From NCBI GenBank assembly GCA_003254885.1, contig QANT01003654.1, positions 1 to 30,311 on the forward strand: a stretch of DNA of 30,311 nucleotides, written 5' to 3'. The position numbers were made by a program, and so were the translations under genes. Position 1 is the stretch's first letter. Every line of letters starts with the position of its first letter. Positions 21,075 to 29,036 of the stretch are shown in pieces. A model generated the notes under the pieces. It made no database searches and had not been told where the DNA came from. It worked only from the letters and a program-made list of their open reading frames with translations. This stretch comes from Purshia tridentata. Its lineage: Eukaryota > Streptophyta > Magnoliopsida > Rosales > Rosaceae.

Positions 21075-21815
21075 CTACTCTGATGTCTCTTCTGAATCCG
21101 ATAAAGGTAACAGGGTACAGAACCCAAGCATATGTCCATTAAGGCAAACAAAATACTCAATGCAATGATCATAAGCACCCAATCTGCAGGTGGCACTCTG
21201 AGGTATCATTTTGGCTTGCAACATGCTCCATAACTTAGCCTTACAGTAAGGGCACACCTCTGTTGGATGAAGTTGGGCTTCCTTTTTAATCAACATCTTG
21301 CGAACCTTTGACATTGAGAACGACTTGAAAATTCCCCGGAAAAAACCCACATCTCCCTCTTCTCCTTGGTCAAGATGTTCACAAGGGTCAGAGACATACA
21401 AAACATCTGTTCTGCATTGTGGCAAAAGAAAGCTCTTCCCTGATGTCCTAGAGAATCTGGTCCTATAAACAAAGTGACCAGGGATTTGAATGCTATTAAA
21501 GAGGCCACCCTTCTTAGATCCTGAACAGTAAATAAGCAGCTTCCCAAGTGCCCTCCAGTTCCCATCTACACTGTGACTCCCACCAGATTGAAGATCAAGC
21601 ATCATCTTTGGTGCTCTTGTTCGGCAAAACTCCTTCCACAGTACACGCTTGGCGAGATCATCAAACCATTTGCAGACACAAGAAAGTGTAGCAATTAACT
21701 TAGGATTCCAATTCAATCGTTGAAATACTAGGAATATCGCATCTTCACTTAGATGCCCTTTTGTGCATTGACAGCTTTTTGAGTGTATACAACGATACTG
21801 CTTCGTAAGAATCAT
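21075..21815 (-). CDS. EDL1: EID1-like F-box protein (EDL family)
   Basis: A single uninterrupted frame of 246 residues. EID1 and EID1-like proteins are substrate receptors of SCF ubiquitin ligases; EID1 damps phytochrome A signalling and EDL3 acts in abscisic-acid responses. An N-terminal Cys/His cluster (YRCIHSKSCQCTKGH, 7-21) is characteristic of the group. The F-box follows at about 21-65 (HLSEDAIFLVFQRLNWNP to WKEFC). The family core comes next: GNWRALGKLLIYC (85-97), HFVYRTRFSRTSGKS and DVLYVSDPCEHLDQGEEGD. A CPYC (188-191) and a later CLNGH (224-228) could form a zinc ribbon. The start fits relatives that begin with Met-Ile and KQYRCIHS. Synteny (between CLPB3 and the calmodulin-binding gene) favours EDL1; length and memory of EDL2 leave that name open. 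An intronless CDS with a spliced leader is inferred. Confidence 0.9.
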   Translation of the reverse strand: MILTKQYRCIHSKSCQCTKGHLSEDAIFLVFQRLNWNPKLIATLSCVCKWFDDLAKRVLWKEFCRTRAPKMMLDLQSGGSHSVDGNWRALGKLLIYCSGSKKGGLFNSIQIPGHFVYRTRFSRTSGKSFLLPQCRTDVLYVSDPCEHLDQGEEGDVGFFRGIFKSFSMSKVRKMLIKKEAQLHPTEVCPYCKAKLWSMLQAKMIPQSATCRLGAYDHCIEYFVCLNGHMLGFCTLLPLSDSEETSE

Positions 21816-23033
21816 TTTGTCTACCTACTAAGATTGAAAAATACAATAATCTCAAATCCCTATAATTCATGAGACTGCAAATATGACATGTGCACACTAA
21901 AACTATAGTTTATCATCCAAATAGGAGAACAAATGCTAGATTTAATATTACCAGAAAATGAAACCTAGGAGCGTCTCACCGCAATAAAAAATCTTAAGAA
22001 TCAAGCATCACAGCTTTCTAAACACATACTTGAAAAGAAAAAAATAAATAAAAAAGCAAAATTAAGGCACCATAACATTCAAAAGAGTTTCGAGCTACAC
22101 ACTACCAACAAATTTTACTTCATTTCAACATCTCATATTGCAAAGATTTTTCAGCTAACAGTTAACACCATGTGAAGAGCACGTATCCGTTTAGTATTAT
22201 AGGGGTAGCTTTGCATGTGACTAGAAATTAATTTCAACATAACAAAAGAAAATAGCGATACGGATGAGCTCCGCATTTCAACTATAACATAATTTGAATA
22301 TAAACAGAACATAAACCAGAAACGAGCATTTTCCATTCTCAATCAACTTCAGTCGCATAACACAAAACAAGGTTTTAGTATATTTCTCAACGCATGTCCT
22401 CACTTCCAAATCGTTAGATCCACAAGTCCCTCTACATCAAAATCATAGCTTTTAAACAAAATCTACTGCAATCCTAAGCAACTACTTAATCCTAATAAAA
22501 CCCACATTGATTCTTTACTTGATTGTACAAAATTCACATAAATAGAAGAAAAAAACGAAGAACTTACAAAACCCTAGGCCATATCAAAATCAACCAGAAC
22601 ACAGGGAGAAGAAGCTGAAAGTGGAGTAGATCGTAATTAACACGAAATGAGATCATTTCTTACCTGACCCGTAACCTTATAGATGGCTTGGGTACAGGAT
22701 TCTTCATCACTCGCTGTGGAGCAGATATTCGTAGCTCGCAAAGCCCTGTCTCGGCATAGTTCAAAACCCCTAGAAAACCCAACTCTGCAAAATCGAAGAG
22801 AGATTAGGGTTTTTACAAGCAATAGAAGAAGAAGAAGATTAAAATAAAAAATAAAAAATTTGCATTTTACATGCAAGGATTCCAAGGAAGAACTGGGAAA
22901 TTGGGTCTAAAGGCAGGGTCAAATTCGTCCAAATAAAAATACAGTGACAGAGGTACCAGGTAGTGTTAGCAAACGCAGAGGTGGGTATCTGATAGAGAGA
23001 GAGAGAGAGAGAAATGGGAAGCCAAAGCAGAAT
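21816..23033 (-). other. Spliced 5' leader of F-box gene (predicted)
   Basis: Reading the minus strand, I infer a first leader exon from about 23030 to 22871 (donor GTAAAATGC), an intron to TTTTGCAG ending at 22785, a second leader exon 22784-22664 (donor GTAAGAAA after GGGTCAG), and an intron of about 840 nt to CTTAG at 21828. The final leader piece is only about 12 nt. Acceptors and donors are good matches, but no protein homology supports them. The second leader exon holds a 16-codon uORF (22757-22707). The first carries a CT/GA microsatellite. Confidence 0.4.
22995..23012. repeat. GA microsatellite (nine units)
   Basis: Nine GA units (CT on the minus strand) lie in the predicted first leader exon of the F-box gene, near its inferred transcription start. 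CT-rich tracts are usual in plant leaders. Confidence 0.85.
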
Positions 23034-23346
23034 TGGTTGGTTTCCAAAATAGAAAGAGTTCCAATTTGCTGGAAATGTTAGAACGACCTGTTGGTGCTTC
23101 ATCTATGGCAAGAACAAATAGTGTCTTGCCACGTATTTCAGGCGAAGGTGGCGGCTTTGTGGATTATGCAAGTGGGGACCACGTTGTCTTATGTGTCATT
23201 CAGTCCGGAAAGACAAAGCACGCCCATTGTTTTTCTCAATTTTACTGTTGGTTGGGGTTTCAAATTCTGTGGTATTTATCATGTCCGACAAAAGCCCAAA
23301 AGATTCTTTGGACACACACTATTTGCCACGTGTTAAGCTTTTGCTT

Positions 23347-23392
23347 TTACTTTCCTTCTAATTATTTTCTTTATTACTTTCCTTCTAATTAT
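23347..23392. repeat. 19-bp direct repeat with 8-nt filler
   Basis: TTACTTTCCTTCTAATTAT is perfect at 23347-23365 and 23374-23392, separated by TTTCTTTA (period 27). There is no poly(A) tail, so duplication with filler is the simplest reading. Confidence 0.85.
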
Positions 23393-23632
23393 GTTAAAAT
23401 AAAACAAACCAGACATTTTAAATTTACAAACTAATAGAGGATTCGAACCTTATTAAGTCATATTAAATTTTAGATATGTAGGTTGGACCAAATTTGACTT
23501 TGTTCTTATAGTTTCAATTGTATTAAATTTTGTTAAATATTTTACAAATGGTTGTAGATTAAAGGCGCGTTATTATTTCTATTTATTCTAAATACAATTT
23601 TAATTATGTAATTTAAAACGTTAGTGAAAAAT

Positions 23633-23682
23633 TTACTAGTGTGTTCTTTTTTTTTTGGCCAAAAAATTACTAGTGTGTTCTT
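23633..23682. repeat. 16-bp direct repeat flanking T8-GGCC-A6
   Basis: TTACTAGTGTGTTCTT is perfect at 23633-23648 and 23667-23682. The 18 nt between are eight T, GGCC and six A, nearly self-complementary. On the minus strand this reads as a few bases, GGCC, then poly(A), then the repeated target. Confidence 0.8.
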
Positions 23683-24028
23683 AAACTGCAATAATTTGTA
23701 AATATTGTACTAAAATGAAAACAATTAAAATGATAGAGATAAAAGTAAAACTTACCCAAATTATAGGGCTGAAGTGAAATAAAATAGACAAATGTAGCCC
23801 AATTAAGATAGTGGCATTGAGCCAATACTAACTGATCGCAGTGACCCTTGCTAATCAACTGTCCGGATCTGTTGACCTTAGATTTTTTTGAGATCTTTTT
23901 AATTGCATCGGCTACTGTGTGCTAGTGACGTGGCGTCATTTGGACGCTCCAAAAGAATGAATCTTGCTCATCCAATGGCTCACATTATTTGTCCATTTTC
24001 AAATATAAAATTCATAAAAAATCAATGT

Positions 24029-24050
24029 GAGAGAGAGAGAGAGAGAGAGA
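24029..24050 (+). repeat. GA microsatellite (11 units)
   Basis: Eleven uninterrupted GA units in intergenic DNA between the F-box and calmodulin-binding genes. No functional role is indicated. Confidence 0.9.
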
Positions 24051-24086
24051 AGCTCCACATTAATAGTTTAGCCCATCACAAATTTA

Positions 24087-24116
24087 AAATCAATGCCAAA
24101 TAATATGACACTGCCA
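24087..24116 (+). repeat. 30-bp dispersed repeat, copy 1
   Basis: AAATCAATGCC and the following 19 nt recur at 24379-24408 with three mismatches (27 of 30 identical), 292 bp away in the same orientation. A CATTAATAGTTT motif also appears twice nearby (about 24058 and 24122). It may be a decayed fragment of a local duplication or of a mobile element. Confidence 0.6.
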
Positions 24117-24378
24117 ATGCCATTAATAGTTTGCTTTTCTACTTTCCTTTTATTTATGTATATCACTTTAAGATGATTCCGTACTTCTTAAAGAAATTAT
24201 AATAGCAAATTAAAGTGAGCATTTATATATCAATTAGTTGTTGGTTTAGTAGTATTTTTCTTCATTTTAGTTATTAATGAGAGTTCATTTTGATAATGAA
24301 ACCAGAGATTTTGGTTGAACATTCGACTTGAAAACCAGGAGACACACATACATATATTTCTGGCGCATGAACACATTC

Positions 24379-24408
24379 AAATCAATGCCGAATAATTTAA
24401 CACTGCCA
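24379..24408 (+). repeat. 30-bp dispersed repeat, copy 2
   Basis: Second copy of the 24087-24116 unit, with differences A/G, A/T and G/A. It lies about 180 nt beyond the inferred 3' end of the calmodulin-binding gene on the minus strand. Confidence 0.6.
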
Positions 24409-24586
24409 TTGAACAACTCAAGCAATGGACAAAAACTTGGAGCAGTCAGAGGAAAAGCTAAATCAAACAAACACCATTACAGTCAATAACTAGTTCATTA
24501 AAATAAGAAGATATTACAATTACTCAACCAGCCGTTCTGTAATTTTTCTTTTCTCACTCAATATATGAAGTGTTGAGTATAATAGT

Positions 24587-24592
24587 TTTATT
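24587..24592 (-). terminator. Candidate polyadenylation signal of CaM-binding gene
   Basis: The minus strand reads AATAAA about 220 nt after the stop codon of the calmodulin-binding gene, a normal 3' UTR distance. Confidence 0.5.
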
Positions 24593-24810
24593 CACAGGAT
24601 AAGGATCAATCATATCGTATATAATTCAAGAAGAAAGGGAGAAAATGCATACCCTCCACCAAACACAGACAATGCGCTTGCAGGACTCCCATTCAAATTT
24701 ACATCCAGGCAATCTAACTCCAACAGAAGCAATCTACCTTTACATTTTTGCAGAGCCATAAGCTTGTAACTCGACTTCGCACATTAAAAGCCGAGCCATC
24801 TGTTCACAGC

Positions 24811-26517
24811 TCAAGTGACAGAGTTTGCAGAAGGATTGCTCTCTTGGAGCGAGATCACCGTTTCAAAAGCACCAACTAAAGCCTTAACCTTACTCTTCCG
24901 GGTTTCAACAAGTTTACTTGCTGTTTCTTCGATTACATTATTATACAAACCCTTCGCATCTTTCTTTCCCTGAACGTCTTGATGTCTCAAAACAACCTTT
25001 TCTGGACCAGCTTCAGTTCCAACTGTACCATCATCAACAACTCTTTTCTTGAAGCTTTGCCTTCGGGCATCAGCTTTGACATTTTGGTTCTCTCCCAACA
25101 CTTTTCCTCTCCTAAATTTGAGTCTCCTTGGACTATTACTCTGAAAATGCAGGTCAACCACCTTTCCCCTCCTAAACTTTAAAGGCTGACTATCCTTGTC
25201 TTCAGAACAAACCATCCCAGGCTTTCTGGGCTTCCCTTTGTCATCCTCATCTAGGGTCTCTGCATTTTCAATACTGTCAACTTCGTTGTCTTCTGAAAAA
25301 GAATCTTCTGTTTCACTCATCGTATATCCAGACTCTTGATCTTCTCCTTCAATGGATGAAAAACTTTTTGGGAGGGACAAAGACTTGGGTGATGATGAAG
25401 GTGGTGGTGAAGTTGGTGATGGTTCAAGTTCACAATTTTTATTTTGATCAGATTCCAAAGGCTTGTTCTCAGTTTCAATCTTAATGACATACAAGGTCTT
25501 CTCCTGAATCTCATCATAGTTGACTTGCTTTGGTTTAGCTTTCCCAATATTGTTCTGATCCTTAAGAGGAGAGACAACTTTCAGGGTCCTGTTCTTCTGT
25601 GCTTTTAAGCTTGCAACTCTCCTGAGAGAAGGTCTGGGGGACAGTGAGCCTACTGGGGACACCAATACTTTCTTCAAAGCCGACATGGACGTTCCAGCCC
25701 TCTTGCTTATCTTAACATCACTGTTTCTTTGGCCATTTGAACCTCCTAAAGGTTCAGGAGAAGACATTTGCTTCAAAGCCAAAGATTTTGGCTTCAGAGA
25801 GGTCCCTGTCTTTCCGACTATCTTCAAATCACTGTTTCTTCGGCCACCTGAACCTCTTGAAGTATCAGGAGAAGGCAATTCCTTCACTGCCAAAGATTTT
25901 GGCTTCAAAGAAGTCACATGTTTTGCAGACATGTCCTTCTCCTTAGGTTTTATTGAACCTTTCTTTGAAGAGAATTCCAGCTTTTCAGGAGAGGATGAAA
26001 CTTCCTGCTTCATGGTTTTAGGTGCATTATATACAAGAGGTTTTGAATAGGATGACGGTTTGAGCTTGGCCAATGATGTTTTCTTCCTCTCAGTCAGAAG
26101 TTCAATCCCAACAGAATTTTGGTTGTCAATTGATTTTCTTGACAGTTTTTGCTCGGTGACGTTACAAGTATCAGGTAAAAGGATTTTAGAATCACGTGAA
26201 TTTTTTAGCTTGATCACTGACATATTCTTCCTCTCTGGCAAAACCACACTCTCCACTGAACTTCGGCTGTCAGGGCCTTTTGTTGGGAGTCTTCTTGGTA
26301 TGCCCCGTACAGGGCATTTTACCTTCACTTCTGATGCATCTTTCCTCCCATATTTACAAAAGTCATGACAGGAACCAGTAGAAGCTCTGAGATAGTGAGG
26401 AATTTTTTCTCCACTGTTCGACGATAAAATTTTTCCTGTAGAATTTCTTCTTGAATCATGCTCATCTGGCTTTGTCATTCCTTGGATCCTTGGAATATTG
26501 ATACTCAAATCGTCCAT
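24811..26517 (-). CDS. Plant calmodulin-binding domain protein
   Basis: One uninterrupted coding exon of 568 residues. The start is the first ATG (MDDLSINIPR) after an in-frame TAA in the leader. The C-terminal part (about 440-558) matches the plant-specific calmodulin-binding domain: basic LKFRRGKV units, then LYNNVIEETASKLVETRK and KVKALVGAFETVISLQ (about 524-558), the amphipathic basic helix expected to bind calmodulin. The conserved N-terminal motif of the family, YLRASTGSCHDFCKYGRK, is at 42-59. The middle (60-440) is Ser/Lys/Pro-rich and probably disordered. It has a Pro/Ser stretch (366-386) and an acidic Glu/Asp-rich stretch (390-428). Two internal repeats occur: TSLKPKSLA units at 202-273 (period 37) and LKFRRGKV at 447 and 466. 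By synteny the Arabidopsis counterpart should be At5g15430; its biological role is not known to me. No symbol is assigned. Confidence 0.9.
   Translation of the reverse strand: MDDLSINIPRIQGMTKPDEHDSRRNSTGKILSSNSGEKIPHYLRASTGSCHDFCKYGRKDASEVKVKCPVRGIPRRLPTKGPDSRSSVESVVLPERKNMSVIKLKNSRDSKILLPDTCNVTEQKLSRKSIDNQNSVGIELLTERKKTSLAKLKPSSYSKPLVYNAPKTMKQEVSSSPEKLEFSSKKGSIKPKEKDMSAKHVTSLKPKSLAVKELPSPDTSRGSGGRRNSDLKIVGKTGTSLKPKSLALKQMSSPEPLGGSNGQRNSDVKISKRAGTSMSALKKVLVSPVGSLSPRPSLRRVASLKAQKNRTLKVVSPLKDQNNIGKAKPKQVNYDEIQEKTLYVIKIETENKPLESDQNKNCELEPSPTSPPPSSSPKSLSLPKSFSSIEGEDQESGYTMSETEDSFSEDNEVDSIENAETLDEDDKGKPRKPGMVCSEDKDSQPLKFRRGKVVDLHFQSNSPRRLKFRRGKVLGENQNVKADARRQSFKKRVVDDGTVGTEAGPEKVVLRHQDVQGKKDAKGLYNNVIEETASKLVETRKSKVKALVGAFETVISLQESNPSANSVT
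25699..25914 (-). repeat. Coding tandem repeat, two 37-residue units
   Basis: Residues 202-236 and 239-273 of the calmodulin-binding protein align at period 37 (111 nt). Shared landmarks are TSLKPKSLA, SP, GGS or GSGG, and RNSD followed by KI. The units have diverged, so the duplication is not recent. Both contain an R-x-N-S-D motif with a possible phosphorylatable Ser. Confidence 0.75.
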
Positions 26518-26558
26518 CAGAATGAATTGTGATACTTCAAGCAAAATTTAGAACACTC

Positions 26559-28043
26559 CTGAAAACCAGAAAAAAGAAATTTAGTGGTGCAAAATGAAGA
26601 GGGGAGATGCATAACTAAACAAAAATGAAGATATAAGAAATCTAACAAAGCAGTAGCAAGATCTGTCTAAATTATAATAGAGACTCTCATGAATGGCGCT
26701 AGAGGTACAAGAGTTACAAAATTTAGTTTAAAAAGACCTGACAGCTTATGTGGCAAGCCACTAGTGGCATGCTATGCCACCAAATACAAAGGGGACTTGA
26801 AAGTGAGATTAACAAGGCATTACACATAAATTGCCTTGCAAAAGTTTAAATACAATTAGCACTAACAGATAGCTTCAAGCAGGAAGGATTTTAACAAAGT
26901 TTTCAACCTGAAAAGAGTATAAAAGGTAAGCACTTCGCTACTAATTCATATCAAAAACTCATGTACAAATCTTTTTGGTATGATTTATTATAGTTTGAGG
27001 GAGATAAGACACCAAAATAGATTATGGAATAAAAAATTTAAAAACGCCAAAAAGTAGAAACAAGCTTCACAAATTCTGGGATTTAAGAATTTTTAAGAAT
27101 ACCAATTAATTATAATGACAAGTTTCATGCTTTCTTGATTTGAACTTGATTCCAGATCGGGCACCTATTAATATTATGATGGAAGAAACAATAATCTACA
27201 CCACAATAAAATTACATGTAAGATAATTTTACAATTTTTGAAAGTTTAAAGACCACGGCATCAGACATTTGTTCAATTCAAAACTTGCTTTTCCATCCTA
27301 CCCCCTTAACTACAACCTACAATCATATAATCACTTTGTTATTGTATGATGAAGTATACTTGAATGTATTGGCAAGACATGAATGCAAGAAGAAACCGAA
27401 AAAAAGGAACAGAGCAAATCAGTAAATAAAATCAGTTGACATCTTAAGAAATACAATAACTATAACTATCAAACAATAATCAAATTAAGACGATTTGGCC
27501 AAAGAAGATATGCCAGAAAAAGCTACTATTCATTTCTTTCAACAAGTTGAAAGTTGCAGAAGAGTAGCTTCAAATCTCCAACCAGCAAACAGTACATAAA
27601 AATGGAGAAACACCCATCAAAGTAAACAGAAAAATCACGCGTAGATAGCACGAATCAATTACCAAAGATCCTAATATGATGCAAACCCATCAGAGCACAA
27701 CCCTCATCATGTTAACAAGTGAATTTAAAAGAATAAAAAAAAAATTAAAAAGAAAGCGTTGAAACCAAGCAAGCCATTGAACAACAACCATTAATCTCAA
27801 TCCCAAGAACCATACAGAGAAGGAAAACTGAGACGCACCACTAATAGGAGAACAGCATGAGAACTCAAGTGATTAGTGAAAAGAAGCTTTCATTACACAG
27901 AACCCATAACCGAATCACATTGTTAATCGAACCCAGTTCTGATTTATGCAAAAGGGGGGCAGAAGACTAAAACCCATCTCGCATTACGTGCCAAAAAGGC
28001 TTAAATAAGGTCTTAGAGATTAGAGACGCGTAGAGAAACGTAC
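26559..28043 (-). other. Long 5' UTR intron of CaM-binding gene (predicted)
   Basis: On the minus strand, AACGAAG followed by GTACG at 28043 is a donor, and CTGGTTTTCAG ending at 26559 is a good acceptor 42 nt before the start codon. The 1485-nt interval is A/T-rich with no supported gene. A first leader exon would then run from about 28255 to 28044. Long leader introns are common in plant regulatory genes and can enhance expression. Confidence 0.55.
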
Positions 28044-28286
28044 CTTCGTTTTCTGCTAAGCCTGCTTAACTAGAAAGCGAAGGAAAAGGAAACAGGTAAA
28101 CGGGATGTGAATAAACGAGGCCTGCTCGAGAGTAAAGGCCACTCCTTTTTGATATATTTTTTTTTTCTTTCTATGTGAGATTTTTGTTTCAAAGATCGTG
28201 CAAGCAACTGTTTCTCGTTTTCTTTGCTTTCTGGTCCCGGGGGGGTTTCTCTGCACTTTGCGCGTTTGTTACAGAATCCAAGAAAG

Positions 28287-28293
28287 TTATATA
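28287..28293 (-). promoter_or_regulatory. TATA box of CaM-binding gene
   Basis: The minus strand reads TATATAA, predicting a transcription start near 28255 and a first leader exon of about 210 nt that ends at the donor at 28043. Position relative to the donor and the pyrimidine-rich flank support it. It is inferred from sequence only. Confidence 0.5.
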
Positions 28294-28524
28294 AAAAAGA
28301 GGGAAAGAAAGTGTGAGGATTTGGGTTGGGGGGTTTGGGTCCCACTCTAAAACTCAATGGGTTTTGCTCTTTTGTTGAAATAAAAATTCCTTTTCGAGTT
28401 CCAACAAAAAAAATTCCAAACTTTGTGCCCTTGTGGGAGTAACCAAAATTTTAAATTTTTTTTGGGACTCCAAAATCCAAACTGAAGATTGGGTTGTGAA
28501 GTTCTTACCTTTTGTAATGGTGCT

Positions 28525-28570
28525 AATGAATTTTGGATTTGATTGACAAAAACTAAAATAAATTTTGGAT
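28525..28570. repeat. 14-bp direct repeat with 18-nt A-rich filler
   Basis: AATGAATTTTGGAT (28525-28538) and AATAAATTTTGGAT (28557-28570) differ at one base and flank TTGATTGACAAAAACTAA. The filler is A-rich but has no pure poly(A) tail. Confidence 0.65.
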
Positions 28571-28817
28571 ATTGTTTTTCAAAAGGGTTAATTAAGTAGG
28601 CCTCTTTGGCATGAAAATATGAAAAACATTAAAGAAATTCTGTTAAATACTTAAATGTATCCCTCCAAGGCTCCAAAGATTCTTTCAAATTTCAACATTC
28701 AATTTTGAATATGTCTTGCCTAATATGTATTTAATTTACATCTCTTTCATTACTTTGTGTAAAAAAACTCTTTTTTGTGCTTTATTTGAATAAAACCTCC
28801 TTAGCTTGCTTCCTACA

Positions 28818-28869
28818 AATGGTACTTTACATTTACCCGGAAAAAGATGAATGGTAACTTTACATTTAC
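28818..28869. repeat. 19-20-bp direct repeat with 13-nt filler
   Basis: AATGGTACTTTACATTTAC (28818-28836) recurs as AATGGTAACTTTACATTTAC (28850-28869), with one extra A. The filler CCGGAAAAAGATG is unlike the surrounding sequence. Confidence 0.8.
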
Positions 28870-28964
28870 ATAATTTCTCATTGGATAATGTGTTAGTTAA
28901 CTTAGTTAGTGTCACACCATGTACTTATCTTTTTGTTGAAAGGTACATGCCTTGTACATGGATA

Positions 28965-29036
28965 ACCTCCCATGGTTGTTTTTTTTTTTTTTTTGGNTTT
29001 TTTTTTTTTTTTTGGTAAACACCTTCCATGGTTGTT
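28965..29036. repeat. 16-bp direct repeat around double T16-GG run with n
   Basis: ACCTCCCATGGTTGTT (28965-28980) and ACCTTCCATGGTTGTT (29021-29036) differ at one base. Between them are two successive T-run-GG blocks separated by the only ambiguous base (28997), then TAAAC. On the minus strand the insert reads GTTTACC then poly(A), like the TACC-poly(A) insert at 1784-1828. The n may hide a gap or a homopolymer of uncertain length. Confidence 0.7.

Larger units (their letters stand above)
23034..24586. other. Intergenic region, repeat-rich, upstream of F-box gene
   Basis: No supported gene. The part just above 23033 is the F-box promoter on the minus strand. Two filler-separated direct repeats (23347-23392, 23633-23682), a GA microsatellite (24029-24050) and a 30-bp dispersed repeat (24087 and 24379) occur here. 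Plus-strand frames at 23033-23434 overlap the F-box leader and are not convincing. Confidence 0.55.

Noticed and set aside
22637..22885. 82-codon minus-strand ORF as a separate gene upstream of the F-box CDS
   Set aside because: It reads through a poly-pyrimidine intron-like stretch (LLLLLLL) between good splice sites. I treat it as leader exon plus intron, while noting the open frame in findings.
23033..23434. 133-codon plus-strand ORF above the F-box leader
   Set aside because: It overlaps the predicted antisense F-box leader and promoter, shows no domain, and its second half is AT-rich low complexity.
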